64,000 nt of DNA from Streptomyces sp. STR69 (GTDB taxonomy: Bacteria; Actinomycetota; Actinomycetes; Streptomycetales; Streptomycetaceae), in assembly GCF_024519455.1 (NCBI RefSeq), contig NZ_JALJRY010000022.1:124001-188000 (forward strand), written 5' to 3'. Shown in pieces: positions 40,837 to 49,778 of this stretch. A program made the translations under genes and the position numbers. Numbering within the stretch: position 1 is the first letter of the stretch; each line of letters begins with the position of its first letter. Under the pieces are notes generated by a model that worked only from the letters and a program-made list of their open reading frames with translations, was not told the DNA's origin and did no database searches.

Positions 40837-42236
40837 TTGCGTGCTTCCTTCGCGATCCGTTTGTCGGGGTGCAGTCGTCCCATCGCCTCCAGGATGTCCG
40901 CGGTCGCCGGGTGGTCCACCCGCCAGGCCGCCGCGAAGAAGCCGTTGTGCTGCTGGGCCAGGCCCTCGACCAGGGCCTGCAACTCCTCGGAGTTGCCCTC
41001 GGCGGCCAGTTGCGCGGCCACCGTGTCGACGGTCAGCCAGAAGACGAGTTCCTCGGAGGGCGCGGGGACGTCGCTCGCGCCGTGTTCGCTGAGGCAGACC
41101 CGGGCGAGGCCGCCCAGTTCGGGGTCGTCGAGCACCTCGCGCAGAGCGGGTTCGGCCTCCGGGCCGACGAGGGAGAGGGCCTGCTGGCAGAGCAGCCGGC
41201 GCAGCGGTGCGCCGGTGTCGGCACCGCGGGCCGCCGCCAGCAACTCCCGTGCGGCTGCGAGGGGTTGGCGGCCGGCCAGCCACTGTTCGGTCTCGGCCCG
41301 CGCGGCTCCCTGCGGGAAGGCCGACGTACCGTCGAGGAGCGCGTCCGCGCCCTTGTCGGCGAGGTCTCCGACAGCGGGCGCGACGAAGCCGGCCTCCTGG
41401 AGCCGGGCGCGCAGGCCGTAGAGGCCGAGGGGGGTGAGCCGCACCATGCCGTAGCGGGTGACGTCGGTCTCGTCGACGGAGGGCGAGGATCCGTCGGCCG
41501 ATTCGTCGAAGTCGGCCATCAGGGCCTCGTCCACGGGCTGGTACTCGACGATCCCGACCGGTGCGAGCAGCCGGAACTGGTCGTCGAGGCGCATCATCGC
41601 GTCGGAGACCTGTTCCAGTACGTCGTTGGTGGGCTCCCCCATGTCGCTGGGCACGATCATCGACGCGGCCAGCGCGGGCAGCGGGACGGGGCCGTCGCCG
41701 GGGCCCTCCTCGTTGACAGTGAGGAGATAGAGGTTGCCGAGGACGCCGTCGAGGAACTCGGCCTCGGCCTCGGGGTCCCAGTCGAGTGACGAGAAATCGA
41801 CCTCGCCGCCTTCCTCCACGGCGTCGACAAGACCGTCCAGATCGGGCACGCTCGCGTCCGCGAGGAGGGTGTCGAGGGCGCCCAGCCACACCGCGAGGAC
41901 GTCGTGCGGCGAGCCCGAGGTGAGCAGCGCCAGCTCCTCGCCGGCCGCGACGGTGCCCTCGTCCTCGTCGACGATCTCGACGAGCCCGGTGTCGACCGCG
42001 ACCCGCCAGGCCTCGCTGGCGTCGGCCGCCGCGTCGTCGCCGGTCAGCCCGAGGAGTTCGGCGGCGGCGGGCAGTTGCTCGTCGACAAGGCTGCCACCGG
42101 CGTCGATGCGGGTGTCGGGGCCTGCCCAGCGGGCGAGCCGGGCCGCGCGGGCGAGCAGGGGTGTGGACAGCGCGTCACGCGCCAGCTCCGCTTCGGAGTG
42201 CAGCCGCACCGGCGGCAGGGGGGAGCTGTCTGACAT
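40800..42236 (-). CDS. 478-aa acidic helical protein, unknown
   Basis: 478 residues, strongly acidic and Ala/Leu-rich (DEDEGTVAAGEELALL, EEGGEVDFSSLDWDPEAEAEFLDG) and mostly helical by eye. No signal peptide, no membrane segments, no catalytic motif recognised. A segment TRYGMVRLTPLGLYGLRARLQEAGF looks like a winged-helix wing region, and the C-terminal half (EQWLAGRQPLAAARELLAAARG) suggests helical repeats. Streptomyces genomes carry similar unnamed proteins. It stands alone; its stop lies within a 37-bp duplication. Confidence 0.78.
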   Translation of the reverse strand: MSDSSPLPPVRLHSEAELARDALSTPLLARAARLARWAGPDTRIDAGGSLVDEQLPAAAELLGLTGDDAAADASEAWRVAVDTGLVEIVDEDEGTVAAGEELALLTSGSPHDVLAVWLGALDTLLADASVPDLDGLVDAVEEGGEVDFSSLDWDPEAEAEFLDGVLGNLYLLTVNEEGPGDGPVPLPALAASMIVPSDMGEPTNDVLEQVSDAMMRLDDQFRLLAPVGIVEYQPVDEALMADFDESADGSSPSVDETDVTRYGMVRLTPLGLYGLRARLQEAGFVAPAVGDLADKGADALLDGTSAFPQGAARAETEQWLAGRQPLAAARELLAAARGADTGAPLRRLLCQQALSLVGPEAEPALREVLDDPELGGLARVCLSEHGASDVPAPSEELVFWLTVDTVAAQLAAEGNSEELQALVEGLAQQHNGFFAAAWRVDHPATADILEAMGRLHPDKRIAKEARKAAFKARSQQGS

Positions 42237-42373
42237 CGGTGGGTTCTCCTAGGGCGCCTCGAAGGCCGTACGACGGCCGTACACGACACACGACTCAGCC
42301 GCTCAGCCTAGACGGATTTCGACCCATGCCGCCCGGTTCATGTCCCGGCCACGAGGTGTACATGGCTGAAACC

Positions 42374-42456
42374 TTGACAACTGGGCTGCCCCGCAATGAG
42401 ATTGACGCGCGTAGAAATGTCATGGACACCCGGTTCAGGTATCTTCTACGCGCGTC
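42374..42456 (+). promoter_or_regulatory. promoter and 13-bp inverted repeat upstream of nuclease
   Basis: TTGACA at 42374-42379 with TGAGAT 17 nt later could be a promoter. Downstream lie perfect 13-bp inverted arms, GACGCGCGTAGAA (42404-42416) and TTCTACGCGCGTC (42444-42456), with a 27-nt spacer, ending ~90 nt before the gene start. They may form an RNA hairpin in the leader or a pair of operator half-sites. Confidence 0.45.
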
Positions 42457-42546
42457 GCCACCGCCCCACCGGTCGCGGCTCCCACCGCCGCTGCACAGCT
42501 CCATCCACCCTCGTCCCGGCTCATGCATGTCCCCGGAGGGATCCCG

Positions 42547-44370
42547 TTGCCGAGCAAGTCCTCCGCGCGCCTCGCCGCGCTCACCGTCGCCGCCGTCTGT
42601 TCCGTGGCGTCCACGATCGTTCTCACCTCGCCCGCGCACGCCGACGGCGTCCGCATCCACGACATCCAGGGCACGACCCGGGTGTCGCCGTACGCCGGCC
42701 AGAAGGTCGCGGACGTACCGGGCATCGTCACGGGCGTCCGCACCTACGGTTCGTCCAAGGGTTTCTGGTTCCAGGACGCGACCCCGGACGACAACCCGGC
42801 GACCAGTGAAGGCGTGTTCGTCTTCACCAGCTCGACCCCGAAGGTCGCAGTCGGCGACTCGGTCACCGTCTCCGGCACGGTCTCCGAGTACGTGCCGGGC
42901 GGCGCCGCCACGGGCAACCAGGCGCTGACCGAGATCACCAAGCCGACGGTCACCGTCGTCTCCAGCGGCAACGCCGTGCCGGCCCCGGTCGTGATCGACT
43001 CCAAGTCCGTGCCGAGCAAGTACACGCCGGCCGGCGACACCGCCGCGAGCGGTTCGATCAACGCGCTGACCCTGGAGCCCAAGAAGTACGCCCTGGACTA
43101 CTACGAGTCCCTTGAGGGCATGAACGTCCAGGTCTCCGACGCGCGTGTGGTCACCGCGACCGACCCGTACTCCGAGCTGTGGGTCACGGTGAAGCCGCAC
43201 GAGAACGCCACCGAGCGCGGCGGCACGATCTACGGCTCCTACGACTCGCAGAACACGGGCCGCCTGCAGATCCAGTCCCTCGGCGCGACGGCGGACTTCC
43301 CGGTCGTCAACGTCGGCGACAAGCTCACCGGCACCACGGCAGGACCGCTGGACTTCAACCAGTACGGCGGCTACACCCTCGTCGCGAACGAGATCGGCAC
43401 CGTGAAGAGCGGCGGCCTCCAGCGCGAGACGACGAAGAAGCAGTCGCGCGGCCAGCTGGCGGTGGCGACGTACAACGTCGAGAACCTCGACCCCTCGGAC
43501 GGCAGCTTCGCCGCGCACGCCGCCGCGATCGTGAACAACCTGCAGTCCCCCGACATCGTGTCCCTGGAGGAGATCCAGGACAACAACGGTGCGACGGACG
43601 ACGGCACGGTCGACGCGAGCGTGACGGTCAACAAGCTGATCGACGCGATCGTCGCGGCGGGCGGCCCGAAGTACGACTGGCGCTCGATCAGCCCGGTCAA
43701 CGACCAGGACGGCGGCGAGCCCGGCGGCAACATCCGCCAGGTGTTCCTGTTCAACCCGCAGCGGGTCTCCTTCACCGACCGCGCGGGCGGCGACTCGACG
43801 ACGGCCGTCGGTGTCACCAAGGTGCACGGCAAGGCCCAGCTGACGGTCTCCCCCGGCCGGATCGACCCGGCCAACGCGGCCTGGACCGCAAGCCGCAAGC
43901 CGCTCGCGGGCGAGTTCGTCTTCAAGGGCAAGACCGTCTTCGTGATCGCCAACCACCTGATCTCCAAGGGTGGCGACCAGCCGCTGACCGCGCAGTACCA
44001 GCCGGTCACCCGCAGCTCGGAGACCCAGCGGCACGCGCAGGCGACGGCGGTCAACGCCTTCGTCAAGGAGATCCTCGCCGCGCAGAAGAACGCGGACGTG
44101 ATCACGCTCGGCGACATGAACGACTTCGAGTTCTCCGACACCGCGAAGATCCTCGAAGGCGACGGCGAGCTGTACTCGGCGATCAAGTCCCTGCCGAAGA
44201 ACGAGCGTTACACGTACGACTACCAGGGCAACGAGCAGGTCCTGGACCAGATCCTGATCAGCCCGTCGATCCGCAAGGACTGCTTCGAGTACGACAGCGT
44301 CCACATCAACGCGGAGTTCAACGACCAGATCAGCGACCACGACCCGCAGGTGCTGCGCTTCCAGCCGTAG
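42547..44370 (+). CDS. secreted endonuclease/exonuclease/phosphatase-family nuclease
   Basis: 607 residues from the TTG at 42547, chosen because GGAGGG stands 6 nt upstream. A signal peptide ends about residue 32 (TSPAHA). An OB-fold-like region (DIQGTTRVSPYAGQKVADVPGIVTGV) comes first, as in ExeM/YhcR-type nucleases, then the EEP catalytic domain: ATYNVENLD, SLEEIQDN, ANHLISKGG, LGDMNDFEFSD and DQISDHDPQ give the full set of Asn, Glu, His and Asp residues. It should degrade extracellular DNA or nucleic acids, possibly to gain phosphate. Confidence 0.9.
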   Translation: MPSKSSARLAALTVAAVCSVASTIVLTSPAHADGVRIHDIQGTTRVSPYAGQKVADVPGIVTGVRTYGSSKGFWFQDATPDDNPATSEGVFVFTSSTPKVAVGDSVTVSGTVSEYVPGGAATGNQALTEITKPTVTVVSSGNAVPAPVVIDSKSVPSKYTPAGDTAASGSINALTLEPKKYALDYYESLEGMNVQVSDARVVTATDPYSELWVTVKPHENATERGGTIYGSYDSQNTGRLQIQSLGATADFPVVNVGDKLTGTTAGPLDFNQYGGYTLVANEIGTVKSGGLQRETTKKQSRGQLAVATYNVENLDPSDGSFAAHAAAIVNNLQSPDIVSLEEIQDNNGATDDGTVDASVTVNKLIDAIVAAGGPKYDWRSISPVNDQDGGEPGGNIRQVFLFNPQRVSFTDRAGGDSTTAVGVTKVHGKAQLTVSPGRIDPANAAWTASRKPLAGEFVFKGKTVFVIANHLISKGGDQPLTAQYQPVTRSSETQRHAQATAVNAFVKEILAAQKNADVITLGDMNDFEFSDTAKILEGDGELYSAIKSLPKNERYTYDYQGNEQVLDQILISPSIRKDCFEYDSVHINAEFNDQISDHDPQVLRFQP

Positions 44371-44395
44371 CACCTACGGGCCCACGGGGGTGGGT

Positions 44396-44442
44396 GGACG
44401 GGGTCTCGCCGACTTGCACCAGGTCAGGCGAAGGCCCCGTCC
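44396..44442. terminator. hairpin between nuclease and SRPBCC genes
   Basis: GGACGGGG (44396-44403) and CCCCGTCC (44435-44442) pair with a GCC/GGC inner stem. The right arm lies inside the 3' end of the SRPBCC gene, so the element serves the nuclease (+). Confidence 0.5.
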
Positions 44443-45149
44443 AGCCAGTTCTGCCAGGCGAGTTCGTTCGTCTTGGCGTCGGCGTCCGACGCGAAGTCGT
44501 GGACGCTGATGCCGACCGGGGCACCCCAGTGGTTGCGCCCGAAGAAGCGGATCAGCGCGCTGTCGGTGCGCAGTCCGATGAAGTTCGGGTCGCGGAAGTC
44601 CAGTACGGCGTCGAGGAGTTGACCCTTGGGCCCGCGGGCCTGGACCCGTGCCCCCTCAGCGGTGTCGTCCCCGAGACCGAGCGCCCGGCCGACAACTTCG
44701 AAGGCATCGGCGGCAGTTGAGGCGTCGGGGCCGTTGAGCGTCGCGAACGCGACCTGCCGGCCCGCGAAGTGGGTGACGTACTCCCGCAGTGTGTGCAGGT
44801 AGAAGGCGTTGTGCTTGCGCGCGCCGTCGTACTGGTTGTCCCAGTCGTCGGTGAAGATTCCGCTGTGCACGTACCGCACCCAGGCACGACGGCCGTCGTC
44901 GCGGGGCTCGATGGTCTCGTCGATCTGGTTGAGGCTCTGGGTCGGGAAGCCGACGTCCTCGGTGAGGGCGGTGAGCCGGTGCGGCGGGTCGAAGTTGGTG
45001 AGGGTCGACCCGAAGGGCCCGACGCGCTTCTCGCCGTCGAACTCCATCGGCCACAACCAGCCGCCGGTGCCGTCGGTGATGGCCGCCCACACCTGCTCCG
45101 GCGTGGCGTCGACCTCGAACTCGTAGACGATCTCGAATTCCTTGGACAT
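44424..45149 (-). CDS. SRPBCC (AHSA1-type) protein
   Basis: 241 residues. The START-like ligand fold is shown by FEIVYEFEVDATPEQVWAAITDGTGGWLWPMEF and a later TLREYVTHFAGR helix. A second, degenerate half-domain follows. AHSA1-type proteins bind hydrophobic ligands or chaperones. It follows an ArsR-type gene on the same strand by 34 nt, the common ArsR-SRPBCC pair. Confidence 0.87.
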   Translation of the reverse strand: MSKEFEIVYEFEVDATPEQVWAAITDGTGGWLWPMEFDGEKRVGPFGSTLTNFDPPHRLTALTEDVGFPTQSLNQIDETIEPRDDGRRAWVRYVHSGIFTDDWDNQYDGARKHNAFYLHTLREYVTHFAGRQVAFATLNGPDASTAADAFEVVGRALGLGDDTAEGARVQARGPKGQLLDAVLDFRDPNFIGLRTDSALIRFFGRNHWGAPVGISVHDFASDADAKTNELAWQNWLDGAFA

Positions 45150-45183
45150 GTCTAGCTCCTGAGTACTACTGGTTCCACTGGTT

Positions 45184-45792
45184 CTATTGGTCCAGTTCTG
45201 GGGTGGATGGCTTCTTGACCGTGGGATGGACGGCGACCACGATCCGATGGTCGCGGCCCTCCTCCGCCTCCCCCGCGTCGTACTTGCGGATGAGGGCGCT
45301 CACCCCGGCGGTCAGTTCCCGGATGAACGCGGCCCGGTCGGCGGCGGAGGCGAAACGCACCTCGCCGTCCAGCGCGTACGTCGCCAGCCGCTTGTGGGCC
45401 TTCTCCGCACCGGTGATCAGTGAGCCGACATCCCGCACCAGCCGGGCGCCGAGCGCCAGCAGCCAGCGCGCGGAGAGCTGGTCGCGGAACCGGTCCGGGT
45501 CCGGCTGCACGGCGGCGAGCGCGAGCGGTGAGATGACGTACGACGCGGCGGTCGCGCGCATCAGCCGCTCGGTGACATTGCCCTTGCGCCGCTCCCCCGC
45601 CAGCTCGACCAGGCCGTGCCGCTCCAGCGCCTTGAGGTGGTAGTTCACCTTCTGCCGGGGCAGTCCGACCTTGCCGGCCAGCATGGCGGCGGACGCGGGT
45701 CCCGCCCCCAGCTCGGCGAGCAGTCTGGCCCTTATGGGGTCCAGCGAGACGGCTGCGGCCTCGGGGTCCTCGATCACGGTGACGTCCAGCAT
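45184..45792 (-). CDS. ArsR-type winged-helix regulator
   Basis: 202 residues. HTH region LDPIRARLLAELGAGPASAAMLAGKVGLPRQKVNYHLKALERHGLVEL at about 17-64, followed by a helical effector region. It probably controls itself and the downstream SRPBCC gene. Upstream, 45793-46089 (297 nt) has no gene I can support; a short frame on the + strand there is discussed in the findings. Confidence 0.88.
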   Translation of the reverse strand: MLDVTVIEDPEAAAVSLDPIRARLLAELGAGPASAAMLAGKVGLPRQKVNYHLKALERHGLVELAGERRKGNVTERLMRATAASYVISPLALAAVQPDPDRFRDQLSARWLLALGARLVRDVGSLITGAEKAHKRLATYALDGEVRFASAADRAAFIRELTAGVSALIRKYDAGEAEEGRDHRIVVAVHPTVKKPSTPELDQ

Positions 45793-46089
45793 GCGTCCAC
45801 CGTCTCACCGAACACTTTTTCTGTCCAGGGGAGTGAGATTGTCGGTGGAGACGCGTCTCGAAGCGCCGCAGCGCGCTCACGGCGGCGGCTCTCACGGAAT
45901 CGGTGTCTGCCCTGGAGCCGGCGATCGAATCAGAGATCCGCGGCCCCGGGGAGGTGCGTCTCGCCGGCTCCTCGGCCCGACCGGTGGCGGGAGGTGGACT
46001 TCCTGGACGCGGCTGCCGAGGCCGAGTGCTGGCAGCTGGTCGCCGAGGCCGGCCTCAGGAGGGCCACGCAGTCGCCGCCGTGTCTTTGA

Positions 46090-46803
46090 TCAGCTGGGGA
46101 CCAGCCCGAGGGCGTGGTCGTAGCGGCTGACCGTGGTGCTCTTCAGGCCGGGCCAGGTCTGGACACGTTGCCACTGCGCGGTGGCGGAGCCGATGCCGGC
46201 GCCGGGGGCCGCGAGGGCCTCGATGTGGGACTGGGGGCTGTCCCACTCGGCGTAGTTGAGGACGCGGGTGCCGTCGGTGGAGAGGTGGAAGTGGGCGGCG
46301 ATACCGCCGGGGTGCGGCGCGGGCTCGTTCTCCAGCGCCTCGAACACGGCGTCCACCCAGGCCCGTTGGCGGTCGGGGTCGGGTCCCTCGAACTCCACGT
46401 CGACGATCACGACGCACCCCGGTACCCGGCCGCCGCGCCCGCCCCGGTCCGTGAGACCGCCGCTGCGGTAGTGCCCGTAGCGGCCGGGGCCGAGCCGCTC
46501 GATGCCCGGTACGGCGGTGTCGATCTCGTCGACGAGCTCCTGACGGCGGGTCTTGGCGAAGGCCTCGTAGGCCTGCTCGCTCACCCACTGCGAGTAGTGC
46601 AGCACGGTGGAGGTGTCGTGCCCGGTGTAGAGGTGATGGCCGAGGAGGTCGTCGGCGGGCCACGGCCGGCGCTCCCACGCGCCGGCGACCGCCTCGACGG
46701 TCTGCCGCTGGCGCAGCCCTGTGCCGACGCACCAGGTACTGAAGAAGGGAGCGCCGACGCGGGGGTCGGAGAGATCGGGGTGCGAGTCGGTACGACGGGT
46801 CAT
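46090..46803 (-). CDS. tandem antibiotic-monooxygenase (ABM) domain protein
   Basis: 237 residues from the ATG at 46803 (GGAGG six nt upstream). Two ABM-like ferredoxin folds, residues ~15-110 (TWCVGTGLRQRQTVEAVAGAWERRPWP, LLGHHLYTGHDTSTVLHYSQW) and ~125-230 (CVVIVDVEFEGPDPDRQRAWVDAVFEAL, HFHLSTDGTRVLNYAEWDSP). Proteins of this type oxidise polyketides or degrade haem, or have no known activity. No biosynthetic genes are nearby. Confidence 0.82.
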   Translation of the reverse strand: MTRRTDSHPDLSDPRVGAPFFSTWCVGTGLRQRQTVEAVAGAWERRPWPADDLLGHHLYTGHDTSTVLHYSQWVSEQAYEAFAKTRRQELVDEIDTAVPGIERLGPGRYGHYRSGGLTDRGGRGGRVPGCVVIVDVEFEGPDPDRQRAWVDAVFEALENEPAPHPGGIAAHFHLSTDGTRVLNYAEWDSPQSHIEALAAPGAGIGSATAQWQRVQTWPGLKSTTVSRYDHALGLVPS

Positions 46804-46881
46804 GCGGGCCTCCGCTGCTCGGTTCGGGTAGGTGCACCGACCAGCCTTCAACCTCGACCAATATTGAGGTCAAGGGCCGGG

Positions 46882-47562
46882 CTACTGCTGTGCCGTGCCC
46901 CCTTCCAGTCGCGCCAGCCTGCTCTGGAACCAGTCGAGCCGGGCCTGCAACAGGGCTGCCTCCGCGACGAGTTCGGGCACACCGAGTCCCTCGGGCGGTC
47001 CGGGTTCGGCGGTCACCGTTTCGGTGCCGCTCCCGGCCACCACCCGCAGTCCGTCCCCGGCCAGCCGGGCGAACGCCGCGAGCGAGACGGACGTACGACC
47101 ACGCACGCACCCCGCGCAGGCGGCGGCGAGGGCGCGCCAACCCGGCCTGCCCCAGCCCGCGTCGGCGAGCGCGACGGCCCGGGCGGCGCAGGCACAGGGG
47201 CCGACGGTGGCGGTGCGGACGCGCTGGCGGGCGTAGCGGAAGCCGCGTTCGAAGCGGATGTAGGCGCCGAGGACGGTGATGTCGAGGAGGACTGCGGCGC
47301 GGTGCTCGGCGGTGCACAACAGGGCCTCCGCCGCCGTCCGTTCGTGCACACAGTGGAAGCCGCAGTCGCAGCGGCGCGCGGGTGCCCGGTGCCGTCGGCC
47401 GTAGACGCAGGACGCGTCGGCCACGACTCCGTACGGCAGCGCGCCCCCCAGTGACACACCGGTGAACCCGGCCCGGGTGCCGTCCTGGGACAGCACCGGG
47501 TGGGCGATCTTGAATCCGGTCGGCGGCTCCGTCGGGCGTTCCTCGGGGAGCCGCAGTCTCAT
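46882..47562 (-). CDS. 226-aa Cys-rich protein coupled to 45-aa peptide
   Basis: 226 residues. The ATG at 47562 overlaps the stop of the 45-residue gene as ATGA. N-terminal GFKIAHPVLSQDG and GVSLGGALPYGVVADASC stretches, then CVYGRRHRAP, CDCGFHCVHE, CACAAR and CAGCVRGR, giving up to eight cysteines that could bind metal. A helical C-terminus (LVAEAALLQARLDWFQSRLARLEG) looks like a coiled coil. I recognise no named family. Coupling to a tiny acidic peptide suggests the two act together. Confidence 0.8.
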   Translation of the reverse strand: MRLRLPEERPTEPPTGFKIAHPVLSQDGTRAGFTGVSLGGALPYGVVADASCVYGRRHRAPARRCDCGFHCVHERTAAEALLCTAEHRAAVLLDITVLGAYIRFERGFRYARQRVRTATVGPCACAARAVALADAGWGRPGWRALAAACAGCVRGRTSVSLAAFARLAGDGLRVVAGSGTETVTAEPGPPEGLGVPELVAEAALLQARLDWFQSRLARLEGGTAQQ

Positions 47563-47696
47563 CGGGCGGCCGGGACCTCTTCGGGCGCCTTCTCCTCCGT
47601 GAACTCCGCGATGCTCTCGGGGAGTTCGAGTTCCTCGTGGTGGATCTGCGGCCGCTCCTCGGCGACTCCGGTGGCCAGTGCCTTGCCGAGCTTCAT
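47559..47696 (-). CDS. 45-aa acidic peptide
   Basis: 45 residues from the ATG at 47696 with GGGAGG as ribosome site. Begins MKLGKALATGVAEERPQIHH and continues with a Glu/Pro-rich acidic tail (ELELPESIAEFTEEKAPEEV). No signal peptide, no Cys. The strong ribosome site and the ATGA overlap with the Cys-rich gene make it a real gene despite its size. Role unknown; a partner or regulator of the downstream protein is likely. Confidence 0.72.
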   Translation of the reverse strand: MKLGKALATGVAEERPQIHHEELELPESIAEFTEEKAPEEVPAAR

Positions 47697-47920
47697 GACG
47701 CCTCCCGTGACCAGGGGGTGGATGAACTTCCCACGCCTGTGACCTTCCTGACCATGGTGAACCATGAAGGGGCCAATTGGACATAGGGCCTTGGGCCGGG
47801 GGGAGCGGCCTGGGGTCCGGGGCCCGAAGGACGCGGCCCGGGCGTCATTCCGAAATCCAATGGAGTCTCCGCTGCGGGCCAGGCACAATTCCCCGTGAAT
47901 TCGGGGCGAGGGGGAGCTTG

Positions 47921-48994
47921 TTGAGGTTTTTGGACGTGTTCGCGTGCGCCGGGTGCGGTACCGAGCTCACGGCGCCGGTGTCCCGGGTCGCCCTGCCTGT
48001 TCACGTCCACCACGGCGGGTGGGAGCAACTCCACCCTCCGCTGATGGAACCCTCGACATACGCCGTCGATCCCCGGCCCACCGGACCGCCCTGGCGGCGC
48101 TGGGCGGAGGTCGGGGCGGACGCGGCTGCCCGGCAGGGCGTGTTCGCGCCGGTGTACTCCGTTTCCTTCGGCGCACGGAACAGGATCGTCATCGCTCCCG
48201 GCGACTCCCGGTCCATGACCCTGATCCCCGAGAAGTGCGAAGGCTACTGCCGGGGTGTGGACGGCCGGGCCGGGCCCAACCTGGCGTGTGTGGGATGCGG
48301 ACGGGCCGTGGCCACCCGCATGGACGACTGCGGAATGTGGCAGACGGTGTGGCTCGAACCCGACGCGGTCGCACGCCGCTCCTCGGGGCTCCCGGCCGGT
48401 CCGCCTCCCGACTGGGACGACCTGACCCGCGCCGACCATCGCGTCCCGCCTGTCGAACCCGACGGTTCGTGGAGCCGACGTTGGGAGGCCGCGGTCGCGG
48501 TCGCGCTGGCCCATCTCGTGGCAGTCACCGAGGACCGCCCGGTGAGCCTCCCCGCCGGTGCCGTCGCCGAGTTGCTGGGTCACGCCGTCGACCGGTACCT
48601 CCCCGCGGGGCCGGATGCCCGGTCCACAGGACTGGCCGGGCCGGGGACACGCCCGCCCCAGCCCCGCCCCGACGTCCTCCTCGTCCCCCGCCACCCCCTC
48701 ACCGGGGCGCCCTGGCGTCCGCCGGGCGACGAGGGAGCGGTGGTGCCGCTGGACAGCGGGGTCTGGGCTTACCTCGCCCACCCCGGCGAGACTTCGCCCC
48801 TGCCCGCGACCGGGGGCCTCCCGGCGGGCGTCCTGCGCGACGACTACCCGCTGCCGCCGCGCCCGTTGTACCTACTGACACCGCACCACGCCGCCTTCGA
48901 GGACACGCTGGTCCGGCTGCCCGCCATCCGCGCGCCCCGGCTGCGCAGGTACCGCGAGGCGTACCACCGGGCAGTCTCGCCAACACCCCGGTGA
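47921..48994 (+). CDS. 357-aa zinc-ribbon-like protein, unknown
   Basis: 357 residues from a TTG at 47921 (GAGGGGGAG upstream), the protein beginning at RFLDVFACAGCG. Cysteine pairs FACAGCGTEL (residues ~9-12), CEGYC and CVGCG suggest two metal sites in the first ~130 residues. Then an Ala-rich helix and a Pro-rich region, ending LPAIRAPRLRRYREAYHRAV. No membrane segment. It is divergent from the 45-aa/Cys-rich pair across a 224-nt region, and Streptomyces have similar unnamed proteins. Confidence 0.75.
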   Translation: MRFLDVFACAGCGTELTAPVSRVALPVHVHHGGWEQLHPPLMEPSTYAVDPRPTGPPWRRWAEVGADAAARQGVFAPVYSVSFGARNRIVIAPGDSRSMTLIPEKCEGYCRGVDGRAGPNLACVGCGRAVATRMDDCGMWQTVWLEPDAVARRSSGLPAGPPPDWDDLTRADHRVPPVEPDGSWSRRWEAAVAVALAHLVAVTEDRPVSLPAGAVAELLGHAVDRYLPAGPDARSTGLAGPGTRPPQPRPDVLLVPRHPLTGAPWRPPGDEGAVVPLDSGVWAYLAHPGETSPLPATGGLPAGVLRDDYPLPPRPLYLLTPHHAAFEDTLVRLPAIRAPRLRRYREAYHRAVSPTPR

Positions 48995-49022
48995 AGGCGG
49001 GGACGTTGGCGGCGGCGGTGCC

Positions 49023-49703
49023 TCAAGCCGCCCCCAACGCCTTCGCCACCGCGTCCCGGACGTCTTGCTGCGAGGGTGCGGATCGGCCCTGGTGTGCGGC
49101 GAGTTCGGCGAGGGAGGTCATTGTCACGCCGGGCAGGCCGCAGGCTGTGAAGCGGGTGAACTCCGTGAGGTCGGGGGCGATGTTGAGGGCGAAGCCGTGG
49201 CTGGTGATGCCGCCTCTGATGCGCATGCCGATCGAGGCGAGCTTGGCGCCGTCCGGTGTCCACACGCCGACCAGGGACTGGGCACGCGGCGGGGTGTCCC
49301 TTCGTAGCGTCTCGAAACCGAGGGTGGCGCAGGCGTCGATCAGGGCGTGCTCGACCTGGCGCACGATGTCGGCGGGGCCGCGCTCGCGCAGGTTCAGGAC
49401 CAGGTAGCCGATCAGCTGGCCGGGGCCGTGGTAGGTGGCCTGGCCGCCGCGGTCGACCGGGACCAGGGGGATCGGTGAGTCGGCGGGGAGTTCGGCGGGC
49501 GGGGTGCGGGAGCCGTAGGTGATGACGGGCGGGTGGCTGAGCAGGGCGAGCCGGTCGGGGATCTCGCCGGCGCGGCGTTGCCGGACCCAGCCGGTCATCC
49601 GCTCGACGGCCTCCTCGTACGGCACTTCGCCGAGGTCGAGTCGCTCGATGCCTCCGCCGGCCGCTCCGCTCCCGCGCACGTCGGTCCTGCCCACTTCAGC
49701 CAT
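49023..49703 (-). CDS. lipB: octanoyltransferase LipB
   Basis: 226 residues. RGGQATYHGPGQLIGY at 85-100 is the LipB signature; Lys154 (GAKLASIGMRI) and Cys188 (FTACGLPG) are the catalytic pair. It moves octanoyl from ACP to lipoyl domains of dehydrogenases and the glycine-cleavage H protein, to be converted to lipoyl by LipA, which also makes use of iron-sulfur clusters. LipA is not in the window. It is divergent from dapA. Confidence 0.95.
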   Translation of the reverse strand: MAEVGRTDVRGSGAAGGGIERLDLGEVPYEEAVERMTGWVRQRRAGEIPDRLALLSHPPVITYGSRTPPAELPADSPIPLVPVDRGGQATYHGPGQLIGYLVLNLRERGPADIVRQVEHALIDACATLGFETLRRDTPPRAQSLVGVWTPDGAKLASIGMRIRGGITSHGFALNIAPDLTEFTRFTACGLPGVTMTSLAELAAHQGRSAPSQQDVRDAVAKALGAA

Positions 49704-49778
49704 TCCGCAGTATTCCTTATCAATACCCTGTAGGAAATTTAAGTGGAGCTTCACTGTCGCTCTGCCGAGACTACTCCC

